The notes under the pieces were generated by a model that saw only the letters and a program-made list of their open reading frames with translations, was not told the DNA's origin and did no database searches. Made by a program: the position numbers and the translations under genes. Below, piece by piece: positions 8,908 through 17,040 of a stretch of 64,000 nt of DNA. Every line of letters begins with the position of its first letter. Position 1 is the stretch's first letter. Source of the DNA: an uncultured Acidobacteriaceae bacterium (GTDB lineage Bacteria > Acidobacteriota > Terriglobia > Terriglobales > Acidobacteriaceae); the NCBI GenBank assembly GCA_903911925.1, contig CAIWFH010000032.1, forward strand, positions 1 through 64,000, in the 5' to 3' direction.

Positions 8908-8936
8908 TTGACAAACGCTCATAAACGAACTAGGCT
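8908..8936 (+). promoter_or_regulatory. Probable sigma-70 promoter of the 2-oxoacid dehydrogenase operon
   Basis: TTGACA (8908-8913) is a consensus -35 box; 17 bases later TAGGCT (8931-8936) can serve as a -10 box. The spacer contains ACAAACGCTCAT (8911-8922), the 12-mer shared with the deoR-like control region, so a bound regulator would block this promoter. TTCGTT (8883-8888) and AACGAA (8924-8929) form an additional inverted half-site pair around it. Confidence 0.5.
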
Positions 8937-9088
8937 GGGTTCAGTTTTCAGATGAACCTCTCCTGGATCGGCTTGCAAGCTCCCAAATGCCAATAGTTTG
9001 GCAAGGATCGCCGGGGGGGCTTGCACCTTCCCTGCCCGGTACTCAAGCGTCAGGGACGCCAAAAATCGAGGAAATCAGGACGGAACCT

Positions 9089-10384
9089 ATGGCAGTGGCG
9101 GTTGAACTCCCGAAGCTGGGCAACACGGTAGAAGAGTGCCTTATCAGCAAGTGGCTGAAAGAAGATGGCCAGGCGGTTACCGCCGGTGAACCGGTTGTCG
9201 AGATTGAGACCGACAAGACGAGTTTCGAAGTGGAGTCTCCGATTGATGGCACCGTGCTGGCGCGGTTCTTTCAAAAGGGCGCGTTGGTGCCGGTGTTTAC
9301 CAATTTGTTTGTGATCGGCAATCCCGACGAGAGCGTTGAAGCATTCAAGCCGCAAGGCAGCGGCGCAACCGTTGCCGTGGGCACCGCGAATACCCAAACG
9401 CCAGGCGCACCAGCGGCAAGTGAGGTAAACCAGCCGGTTGCGCCCGCGGCATCCGAAGCACCTTCAGCCAACTCTTCTGGACCACTGAGCCCGAGGGCGC
9501 GCAAGTTTGCTGACGAACACGACTTTCATCCGGCAGCGGTAACCGGTTCCGGGCCCGGCGGCCGGGTTCTTGAGAGCGATCTGCGCACGCTTTTCCATGC
9601 CTCTCCCAGGGTCTCGAACGCGGCCAGCCGGCGTGCGCAAAGCGGCGCGATCGCTCCTTATGAGGGCTCGGGAATTGGCGGGATGGTCATGGCTTCCGAC
9701 ATGGGCGAGCCGGAAACCCGCATCTCCGGAGTTCGCGAAAAGATCGCGCGCCGCCTGCGCGAGTCGCTGGCCGGCACGGCGCAGTACACGCTCAACACTT
9801 CGGCGGACGCCCGCGGCCTGCTCTCATTACGCGCAAAGATCAAATCCTCTTCGACACCCGAGATCAACATCAACGACCTGATGACCTGGTGCACCGTGCA
9901 GGCGCTCGTAGATGCGCCCCATCTGAATGTTCTGTTCGTCGATGGAGCGATTCGACAGGGCCGGGGCGTGCATATTGGATTTGCCTGCGACACTTCGCGC
10001 GGCTTGCTGGTTCCCGTGGTGCACGATGCGCAGGCGCTCAGTGCAGCGACGCTTGCGGCACGCATCAAGGCACTCTCGACCAAGGCCGTCGAGGGCACCA
10101 TCTCGGCTGACGATCTATCAGGCGGCACGTTCACCATCAGCAACCTCGGCGGGCTGGGCATTGAATCGTTCACGCCGGTGCTGAATCCGCCGCAGGTTGC
10201 AATTCTCGGAGTCAACGCAATTGAATTGAAGGCGGTCCGCAAGGAGGGCATGGTGGGATTCATTGATTCCATCGGCCTCTCCCTTACCCTCGACCACCAG
10301 GTCATCGACGGCGCACCCGGCGCGCGGTTTCTGCAGGTTCTCCGGGAAAAAATTGAAAACGTGGAGCGGATATGTACGATCTGA
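9089..10384 (+). CDS. Dihydrolipoamide acyltransferase (E2) of a 2-oxoacid dehydrogenase complex
   Basis: A 431-residue E2 core protein when started at the ATG at 9089 (MAVAVELPKLG), which opens directly on the lipoyl domain; an upstream in-frame ATG at 8987 would add 34 residues with no family resemblance. Residues 1-77 are one lipoyl domain with lipoyl-Lys43 in TDKTSFEVES. An Ala/Pro/Thr-rich linker follows, then a peripheral-subunit-binding domain (about 150-190, with LSPRARKFA and GPGGRVLESDL), another linker, and the catalytic domain ending with the active-site motif DHQVIDGA. It transfers acyl groups from lipoamide to CoA. The gene overlaps the E3 gene by 13 bases. The acyl group (acetyl, branched or other) cannot be read from sequence. 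Confidence 0.9.
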   Translation: MAVAVELPKLGNTVEECLISKWLKEDGQAVTAGEPVVEIETDKTSFEVESPIDGTVLARFFQKGALVPVFTNLFVIGNPDESVEAFKPQGSGATVAVGTANTQTPGAPAASEVNQPVAPAASEAPSANSSGPLSPRARKFADEHDFHPAAVTGSGPGGRVLESDLRTLFHASPRVSNAASRRAQSGAIAPYEGSGIGGMVMASDMGEPETRISGVREKIARRLRESLAGTAQYTLNTSADARGLLSLRAKIKSSSTPEININDLMTWCTVQALVDAPHLNVLFVDGAIRQGRGVHIGFACDTSRGLLVPVVHDAQALSAATLAARIKALSTKAVEGTISADDLSGGTFTISNLGGLGIESFTPVLNPPQVAILGVNAIELKAVRKEGMVGFIDSIGLSLTLDHQVIDGAPGARFLQVLREKIENVERICTI

Positions 10385-11715
10385 TCGTGATCGGTGGGGG
10401 CCCCGGAGGATATGAAGCTGCGATCCACGCCGGAAAAATGGGCAAGAAAGTTGCACTGGTCGAGAAAGAAAAGCTCGGTGGAACCTGCCTCAATGTCGGC
10501 TGTATTCCGGCCAAGACGTTCCTGCGGTCGTCGCGCTTGTTTCGCGAGTGCGGTGAGGCCGCAGCCTATGGTGTTCGAGTCGGCGTGCCGGAGTTTGACA
10601 TGCCTGCCGTAGTAGCGCGCAAGAACCATATTGTCGCCATTCTGACCAAGGGCGTACAGGGCCTGCTCAAGCGCGCTGGTGTTGAAGTGATCACCGGACA
10701 CGCGCGCATGGTTTCGCGCAACACCATTGAAGTGGGTGACACGCGCTACGAAGCGGCCAATATCCTGCTGGCCACCGGTTCGCGCCCCGCGGTTCCTCCC
10801 ATTCCTGGCATCCAGTCCGAGTTCACTCTCGATTCAAATTCGGTTTTTGAATTGCAGCAAGTGCCCAAGAGCATCGCTATTGTTGGCGGCGGCTACATCG
10901 GCCTTGAATTTGCCTGCTTCTTTCAGGAGGTTGGCGCAAAGGTCGAAGTCTTCGAGATGCTGCCCGCGATCGCCGCCGGAGCGGACTCTGAAATCTCTAC
11001 CCGCATGCTGCGCATTCTCACGCAGAAGGGCATCCAGTTTCATCTCTCCGCCAGAGTGCTCCGCATTGAAGGCCACACGCTTCACTTCGCTGAGCAGGAC
11101 GGAAATGAGTCGAGCGTGGAAGCCGATTACATATTGAACTCAACCGGCCGCCGCGCGAATGTGGAAGATCTAGGCCTCGAAAAAGCCGGCATCGACTTTA
11201 CGCCCAAAGGCATTAAAACATCGGAACAGGGCAAGACAAACGTTCCGGGCATCTGGGCCTGCGGAGACGTGACCGGACGGCGCATGCTGGCCCATGCCGC
11301 CAGCCGCGAAGGAATCGTCGCGGTCAACAACATGTTCGGGAAAAGGGACAAAGTGCGCTACAACTCCCTGCCCGCCGTTGTTTACACGCATCCTGAGGTG
11401 GCCATGGTGGGCCGCACTGAAGAGGAATTGAAAAAAGCCGGGATCAAGTACAGAAAATCGCTTGTCCCCATGGCAGTCGCGGGACGCTATCTTGTCGAGC
11501 ATCAGGACCCCACCGGAGTCGTCAAGGTCCTCAGCGGCGAAGAGTTTGGCGAGATTCTCGGCGTGCATGCCATCGGCGACTCGGCCAGCGAGTTCATTAT
11601 TGCGGCGGCCATCATGGTTGAAACCGAAATGAGCGCCGCAAACGCAGGCGAGTTGGTCTTCCCCCACCCCACAGTTTCAGAAGCCTTGAGAGAGGCGATT
11701 ACTGCAATTCACTAG
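10372..11715 (+). CDS. lpdA: Dihydrolipoyl dehydrogenase (E3)
   Basis: A 447-residue flavoprotein disulphide reductase that reoxidises E2 dihydrolipoamide with NAD(+). The FAD-binding motif IGGGPGGYEAA is at the N terminus; the redox pair Cys39 and Cys44 is in GGTCLNVGCIP; the NAD-binding Rossmann motif is VGGGYIGLEFA; the C-terminal dimer-interface motif HPTVSEA carries the catalytic His-Glu pair. GGAGCGGAT precedes the ATG inside the 3' end of the E2 gene, so the two are translationally coupled. It is a dedicated E3 encoded with its own complex. Confidence 0.95.
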   Translation: MYDLIVIGGGPGGYEAAIHAGKMGKKVALVEKEKLGGTCLNVGCIPAKTFLRSSRLFRECGEAAAYGVRVGVPEFDMPAVVARKNHIVAILTKGVQGLLKRAGVEVITGHARMVSRNTIEVGDTRYEAANILLATGSRPAVPPIPGIQSEFTLDSNSVFELQQVPKSIAIVGGGYIGLEFACFFQEVGAKVEVFEMLPAIAAGADSEISTRMLRILTQKGIQFHLSARVLRIEGHTLHFAEQDGNESSVEADYILNSTGRRANVEDLGLEKAGIDFTPKGIKTSEQGKTNVPGIWACGDVTGRRMLAHAASREGIVAVNNMFGKRDKVRYNSLPAVVYTHPEVAMVGRTEEELKKAGIKYRKSLVPMAVAGRYLVEHQDPTGVVKVLSGEEFGEILGVHAIGDSASEFIIAAAIMVETEMSAANAGELVFPHPTVSEALREAITAIH

Positions 11716-11725
11716 GAGCTTAGAG

Positions 11726-14185
11726 ATGCCCAAATCGATCGTTGTCGAACCGCAGAATGCCTTTTCCAAGTCCGAGATCCGCCTGTCAAACATCCCGGTG
11801 AACGCTTATGACCGCACGCCTGAGGATGAGTTCGCCCACTACACCACCGAGGACTTCCTCCACATCTGGGAGGACATGTGCGCGATCCGCGAGTTTGAAA
11901 CGATCCTGAATGAGATCAAGATCAAGGGCGCATACAAGGGCGTGACTTATAACCATGCCGGGCCGGCCCACTTGTCAATCGGACAGGAAGCGGCTGCCGT
12001 GGGCATGGCTTTTCTGCTGACGCCTGACGACCTTATTTTTGGTTCGCACCGCAGCCACGGCGAGATTCTCGCCAAGGGCTTTTCAAGCATCCATAAAATA
12101 CCCGAACAGCAACTGTCAGAGATCATTGCCAAATCGCGTGACGGCGCGATGCTCGCACCCGTTGCGCGCGATTACCAGGGACCGGCGAGGGAGACGGCCA
12201 TCCGCGCATTCCTCTATGGAGCCTATTGCGAAATCTTCGCGCGCGACAACGGCTTCCAGCGCGGGCTCGGCGGCTCGATGCACGCGTTCTTCACGCCTTT
12301 CGGAATCTATCCCAACAACGCGATCGTTGGCGGCTCGGGCTCCGTTGCGCCCGGCGCAGCACTCTACAAGCGCGTCAATCGCAAGCCGGGTATCGTGGTG
12401 TGCAACATCGGCGACGCTTCGTTTGCATGCGGCCCGGTGTGGGAAGGCATTACTTTCTCTTCGATGGACCAGTACAGAAACCTCTGGGACCAGTCGCTGG
12501 GCGGCGGCTTGCCCATCGTCTTCAACTGCATGAACAATTTCTATGGCATGGGCGGGCAGCCCAACGGCGAAACCATGGGCATGCAGTTTATCGCGCGACT
12601 CGGCGCGGGAGTGAATCCCGAGCAGATGCATTCAGAGCGCGTTAACGGATACGATCCTCTGTCGGTGATTGACGCTTTCCGCCGCAAGAAGCAGATTCTT
12701 GCTGAAGGCCGCGGCCCGGTTCTGCTGGATACGATTACGTATCGCATCAGCGGCCACTCGCCTTCGGATTCGTCCAGCTACCGCTCAAAGGAAGAGATTG
12801 AGCAATGGCAGAAGGCCGATTCGATTGTTGCTTACCGGCAGCGCCTCATGGATGCCCACATTTTGACCGAACGCGAACTTGATAGCTCCCGCGAAAAAAT
12901 CGACGCTGTTGTTTTCGACATGTTCCGCCTGGCCGCCGATCTGGAGCGCAGCCCGCGCGTCTCCATCGAATCCGACCTGGTAGAGAAGGTAATGTTCTCT
13001 AACCAGCGCGTTGAAAAGTTCGACGACCGCCAGCCGGAGTTCCTGCAGGACATCGCAGAAAATCTGCGCGTGAAGCAGATCAGCGGCAAGGTTCGCACCG
13101 CCACCCAGGACGGCAAGCCGGTTCCCAAGATGAAGATGTACAACATGCGCGACGCGGTATTCGAGGCCATGTTGCACCGCTTCTCCATCGACCCCACGAT
13201 GATCGCGTTTGGCGAAGAGAATCGCGACTGGGGCGGCGCCTTCGCTGTGTATCGCGGATTCACGGAACTGCTTCCCTACCACCGCCTGTTCAATTCGCCC
13301 ATCTCTGAGGCCGTGATCGTTGGCGCTGCGGTGGGCTATGCCATGGCCGGCGGCAGAGTGGTGGCCGAGCTGATGTATGCCGATTTCATGGGACGCGCGG
13401 GCGACGAGATTTTCAATCAGCTTTCAAAGTGGCAGTCCATGTCGGCCGGAGATGTGAAGATGCCTGTGGTGCTTCGCATCTCGGTGGGCGCAAAGTACGG
13501 CGCCCAGCACTCGCAAGATTGGGCGGCGATGGTCAATCACATCCCGGGCCTTAAAGTCGTCTATCCGGTTACGCCGTACGACGCCAAAGGCATGATGGCA
13601 GCTTCCCTGGCCGGTACAGATCCAGTCATCTTCTTTGAAAGCCAGAAGATCTACGACATGGGCGAGATGTTTGCCGAGAAGGGCGTGCCTGAGGGGCACT
13701 ACGAGATCGATCTTTCTGAGCCCTCTATAAAACGCAAGGGCAAGGACCTGACCATTATTACGCTGGGCCCCGCTCTTTACACCGCCATTGCTGCCGCGGA
13801 TCGGCTGGAAAAAGAGTTTGGGCTCTCGGCAGAGATCATCGATCTGCGCGCCGTCAATCCAATCAACTATGAGACTCTTGTTGCCTCTGTAAAGAAGACC
13901 GGCAAGGTGGTCCTTGCAAGTGACGCTGTCGAGCGCGGCAATGTGCTGCAGACAGTGGCCACCAACCTCACGCAGCTTTGCTTCGACGATCTGGATGCGC
14001 CTCCCGTTGTGGTGGGTTCGCGCAACTGGATCACGCCCGCACCGGAGTTGGAAGCCATGTTCTTCCCGCAACCGGACTGGCTGCTCGATGCAATCGACGG
14101 GCGCATACTGCCGCTCAAAGGCTACACTCCGCATTCAAACTACACGCTGGGAGAATTGGTTCGCCGCAACCGCCTCGGGGTGTAG
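11726..14185 (+). CDS. Fused E1 (alpha-beta) thiamine-diphosphate 2-oxoacid dehydrogenase
   Basis: An 819-residue single-chain E1. Residues about 50-440 are the alpha-type half, with HRSHGEILAKG, the ThDP pyrophosphate/Mg motif GDASFACG continuing to NCMNNFYGMG, and ISGHSPSDSSSY. Residues about 480-819 are the beta-type half, with AFGEENRDWGG, PISEAVIVGAAVG and EIIDLRAVNP. In pyruvate, acetoin and branched-chain dehydrogenases these halves are often two proteins (AcoA/AcoB, BkdA1/A2). The fusion decarboxylates a 2-oxoacid and acylates lipoyl-E2. AGGAG precedes the ATG ten bases after the E3 stop. The substrate may be pyruvate-like or a sugar-derived oxoacid given the two dehydrogenases downstream; this cannot be decided from motifs. 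Confidence 0.85.
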   Translation: MPKSIVVEPQNAFSKSEIRLSNIPVNAYDRTPEDEFAHYTTEDFLHIWEDMCAIREFETILNEIKIKGAYKGVTYNHAGPAHLSIGQEAAAVGMAFLLTPDDLIFGSHRSHGEILAKGFSSIHKIPEQQLSEIIAKSRDGAMLAPVARDYQGPARETAIRAFLYGAYCEIFARDNGFQRGLGGSMHAFFTPFGIYPNNAIVGGSGSVAPGAALYKRVNRKPGIVVCNIGDASFACGPVWEGITFSSMDQYRNLWDQSLGGGLPIVFNCMNNFYGMGGQPNGETMGMQFIARLGAGVNPEQMHSERVNGYDPLSVIDAFRRKKQILAEGRGPVLLDTITYRISGHSPSDSSSYRSKEEIEQWQKADSIVAYRQRLMDAHILTERELDSSREKIDAVVFDMFRLAADLERSPRVSIESDLVEKVMFSNQRVEKFDDRQPEFLQDIAENLRVKQISGKVRTATQDGKPVPKMKMYNMRDAVFEAMLHRFSIDPTMIAFGEENRDWGGAFAVYRGFTELLPYHRLFNSPISEAVIVGAAVGYAMAGGRVVAELMYADFMGRAGDEIFNQLSKWQSMSAGDVKMPVVLRISVGAKYGAQHSQDWAAMVNHIPGLKVVYPVTPYDAKGMMAASLAGTDPVIFFESQKIYDMGEMFAEKGVPEGHYEIDLSEPSIKRKGKDLTIITLGPALYTAIAAADRLEKEFGLSAEIIDLRAVNPINYETLVASVKKTGKVVLASDAVERGNVLQTVATNLTQLCFDDLDAPPVVVGSRNWITPAPELEAMFFPQPDWLLDAIDGRILPLKGYTPHSNYTLGELVRRNRLGV

Positions 14186-14272
14186 GTGCGCAGCAGTTCC
14201 CCGCTGCTACCATGCTTCATCCAACGACGTTCGGATCTGGCAATACTGGGCAATGGAAAGCTAGGAGAAGAG

Positions 14273-15556
14273 ATGTCAAGTGAACAGCTAGGCGGCGAAT
14301 CAAACTACGTGCCAGCAACGATGCGGGCGCTTGTGCTTGACGGCATCGGCTTTGAGCATCTTGCCATCAAGAGCGTTCCTACGCCCCAGGTGGGCCCTTC
14401 GCAACTGCTTGCGCGCGTGGATGCTGCAGGCATCTGCACCTCGCTCATCAAGCTCATTGAGCAGGGGCCGGACCACAAGCTGATGTACGGCTGGGACCCT
14501 GCTCAATTCCCCTTGATCCTTGGAGACGAGGGGTCCGTAACGATTGTGAAAGTCGGAGAGAAGCTGCAGACCGCTTACACAATAGGCCAGCGCTTCGTGG
14601 TCCAACCCGCAGTGGATCACGCACCGGTTAATCACCGCGAGCGCTATCGCAATGGAGGGGTCGGGATAAATAAAGTGGCCGCGGGGTACACGCTCGCCGG
14701 TCACTTGGCAGAGTACATTCTCATCCCTGAAGAAGTGCTTGAGGCTGGATGCCTGTTGCCGATCCCGGATGCCGGCGTTCCGTTCGCGCACGCAGCAATG
14801 AGTGAGCCAATTTCCTGCGCGCTTTCAGCTCAAGAGCATCACGTTCATATATCTCAGGCCAACCCGCCGGTTGCAAGACAAGCTGCGGTGGGCCTGAAGC
14901 CGCGCGGGGTGACCGTCGTCATCGGCGCAGGAGCGATGGGCCGCATGCATGTGGACATCGCATTCAGCTACGGCCCCAGAGCGATTGTGGTTGCGGATTT
15001 TGCAGCTGAGCGACTCGACCTTGTGCAGAGCCTCTTTGGTGCGCGAGCGGCGAAGTTGGGGATTGAAATGCGAACGGTCAACGTTGGTTCCGAGAAAACC
15101 AGTGACGTCATTGGAGCGATGACGGATTGGCAAGGCGCGGATGATGTCATCGTCGCCGTGGGCTCGAAGAAGGCAATCGAATCGGCGCAGGAGCTTGTTG
15201 CGCGCGGCGCGGTGCTGAACCTGTTTGGCGGACTCAAGAAGGGCGACGAGATTGTTGGCATCGATGCCGGAGTTGTGCACTACAAAGAGATCAATGTGAC
15301 CGGTTCGAGCGGCGGCTCGCCCTGGGATATTGCACAGGTTCTGGCTCTGATCGCGGAGCACAAGATCGACGCCGGCGCACACATTACCAGAGTAGGCGAC
15401 CTCGAACATGCCATTGAGTTTCTTCAACTCGTGAAGGCTCAGCAGATCGACGGCAAGGCCGTGGTCTATCCTCATCGCCGCCAGCAGAGCATCCTTCAAG
15501 TGCCATCCTGGTCAGCTCAAAATGAAGTTGCCTACTTGCAGGAAGGGAAGGTCTAG
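14273..15556 (+). CDS. Medium-chain dehydrogenase/reductase (zinc ADH-like), altered zinc site
   Basis: A 427-residue MDR-superfamily protein when begun at the ATG at 14273, which has AGGAGAAG directly upstream; the frame is open from 14186 but without a comparable start. The N-terminal catalytic domain has DAAGICTSLIK where most zinc ADHs have GICGSD, and GDEGSV in place of the usual GHEG, so the second catalytic-zinc ligand is Asp instead of His. The four-Cys structural zinc lobe is absent. The cofactor domain shows VIGAGAMGRMH. By context it may interconvert a polyol or ketose (or its phosphate), partnered with the mannitol-dehydrogenase-like gene that starts in its stop codon. L-sorbose-1-phosphate reductase-like proteins are a possible comparison. 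Confidence 0.7.
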   Translation: MSSEQLGGESNYVPATMRALVLDGIGFEHLAIKSVPTPQVGPSQLLARVDAAGICTSLIKLIEQGPDHKLMYGWDPAQFPLILGDEGSVTIVKVGEKLQTAYTIGQRFVVQPAVDHAPVNHRERYRNGGVGINKVAAGYTLAGHLAEYILIPEEVLEAGCLLPIPDAGVPFAHAAMSEPISCALSAQEHHVHISQANPPVARQAAVGLKPRGVTVVIGAGAMGRMHVDIAFSYGPRAIVVADFAAERLDLVQSLFGARAAKLGIEMRTVNVGSEKTSDVIGAMTDWQGADDVIVAVGSKKAIESAQELVARGAVLNLFGGLKKGDEIVGIDAGVVHYKEINVTGSSGGSPWDIAQVLALIAEHKIDAGAHITRVGDLEHAIEFLQLVKAQQIDGKAVVYPHRRQQSILQVPSWSAQNEVAYLQEGKV

Positions 15557-16872
15557 TGTCATTTTCGGGCAAGCGTACCTTTGTCGGGTTCGGTTTTGGC
15601 GCCATCCAGGCTGGACTGTTTTTCTACGAAGCATACAGGTCCGGCAACTTTGGGCGCCTCGTTGTTGCTGAGGTTCAGCCCAGCGTTGTAAAGGCGCTTC
15701 GCGACGCGTCGGGTCATTATTCAGTGAACGTCGCACATCTGGACCATATTGAATTTGAAGAGATTGGCCCGGTTGACATTGCAAATCCTCAAACTGCCGA
15801 GGACGCGGAATTCCTGGTGCAGAGAGTAGCGGAAGCCGAAGAGATTGCGACCGCGCTGCCCAGCGTTCGTTTCTACTGTTCAGATTCTCCCGGAAGCATT
15901 CACAGGATTCTGGCGGAAGGCTTGATGCGAAAAGCCGCGTCGAATGGCCAGCCCGCAGTAGTCTATGCGGCAGAAAATCACAACTCAGCCGCTGAAGAGT
16001 TGGAAGAAGCGGTATTCAGCGCAATCCCGAAAGATCAGCATGAGAAGGTGCGTTCGCGGGTTCGTTTCCTGAATACCGTGATAGGAAAGATGAGCGGCGT
16101 GGTCGTCGATCCGGATGAAATGCGCTCGCGCCAACTGACACCCGTCACGCCTGGTGGGGATCGCGCGTTTCTTGTCGAAGAGTTCAATCGCATTCTCATT
16201 TCCAGAATTCACTTCGACGATCCATCCATTCGTTTTCAGCGTGGCATCACGGTCTTTGCCGAGAAAGACCATTTGCTTCCGTTCGAAGAAGCGAAGCTCT
16301 GGGGACACAATGCGACGCATGCCCTGGCCGCTTATGTCGGCGGCATCCGCGGCGCGAAGCGGATCGATGAATTGAAAGTTGTGCCCGGAGTGTTCGATTT
16401 CCTGCGGACGGCCTTCATTGGGGAATCCGGAAGGGCCTTGATAGCCCAGAACAAGGGAGAAGATGCGCTCTTCACGCCTGAAGGTTTCAAGGACTACGCC
16501 GAAGACCTTCTTGTCAGGATGTTCAACCCGTATCTCGGAGACACCGTGGAGAGGGTTGGCCGTGATGCGGCACGCAAGCTGGCATGGGATGACCGCCTCA
16601 TTGGAACTATTCGCGCCGGCCTGCGCAGTGGATTGAGGATGAGACGCTTTGGATTTGGGGCCGCCGCAGCGGCGTGCGTTCTCGAGCCCGCTCTTCTGGA
16701 CTCGAGAACTGCGCTGGAAACCACATTGGTTCCCATATGGGCTCAGGCTTCGCCTGACCTCGATGAAAGGCAGCGTGTGCTGCGGGTGGTAGAAGAAGGG
16801 TGGGAAGGCCTGCGACTTTGGCGCGAGCAACAATTCCCTCACCTGGAGAGCTTTATTCAGGCACGGAGTTGA
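15556..16872 (+). CDS. Mannitol dehydrogenase-family protein (mannitol-1-phosphate 5-dehydrogenase-like)
   Basis: A 438-residue polyol-specific long-chain dehydrogenase. An N-terminal nucleotide-binding motif, GFGFGAIQAG, is followed by the central RVRFLNTVIGKMSG and EEFNRILISR segments that correspond to the family's NTV-x-R and substrate-side helix. Such enzymes oxidise mannitol 1-phosphate, altronate, mannonate or related polyols with NAD(+). The start is GTG, whose first base is the last base of the upstream TAG stop, with GGAAGGG in front, so it is coupled to the medium-chain dehydrogenase. It is the last gene of the E2-E3-E1 operon and is followed by a bidirectional terminator hairpin. 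Confidence 0.75.
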   Translation: MSFSGKRTFVGFGFGAIQAGLFFYEAYRSGNFGRLVVAEVQPSVVKALRDASGHYSVNVAHLDHIEFEEIGPVDIANPQTAEDAEFLVQRVAEAEEIATALPSVRFYCSDSPGSIHRILAEGLMRKAASNGQPAVVYAAENHNSAAEELEEAVFSAIPKDQHEKVRSRVRFLNTVIGKMSGVVVDPDEMRSRQLTPVTPGGDRAFLVEEFNRILISRIHFDDPSIRFQRGITVFAEKDHLLPFEEAKLWGHNATHALAAYVGGIRGAKRIDELKVVPGVFDFLRTAFIGESGRALIAQNKGEDALFTPEGFKDYAEDLLVRMFNPYLGDTVERVGRDAARKLAWDDRLIGTIRAGLRSGLRMRRFGFGAAAAACVLEPALLDSRTALETTLVPIWAQASPDLDERQRVLRVVEEGWEGLRLWREQQFPHLESFIQARS

Positions 16873-16959
16873 CGGGGCGGTTGTTCCACTAACGAACTTG
16901 AAAGAAATTCCGCAATAACTTAGTGAAACAGTTGCCTTTCTGCTCGGCACTTCAACGAT

Positions 16960-16989
16960 AAAAGAGGCTCCATTCGGGAGCCCCTTTTG
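16960..16989. terminator. Bidirectional terminator between convergent genes
   Basis: A hairpin with AAAAG-A-GGCTCC on the left, GGAGCC-C-CTTTT on the right and a short ATTCG-containing loop lies between the plus-strand dehydrogenase gene and the minus-strand hydrolase gene. It has A-rich and T-rich tails on opposite sides, so it can terminate transcription in both directions. Confidence 0.7.
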
Positions 16990-17040
16990 TCGCCGTGTTT
17001 GAATGCTAGTCCAAGCGCTCAATATAGGAGACGCTTCTCG

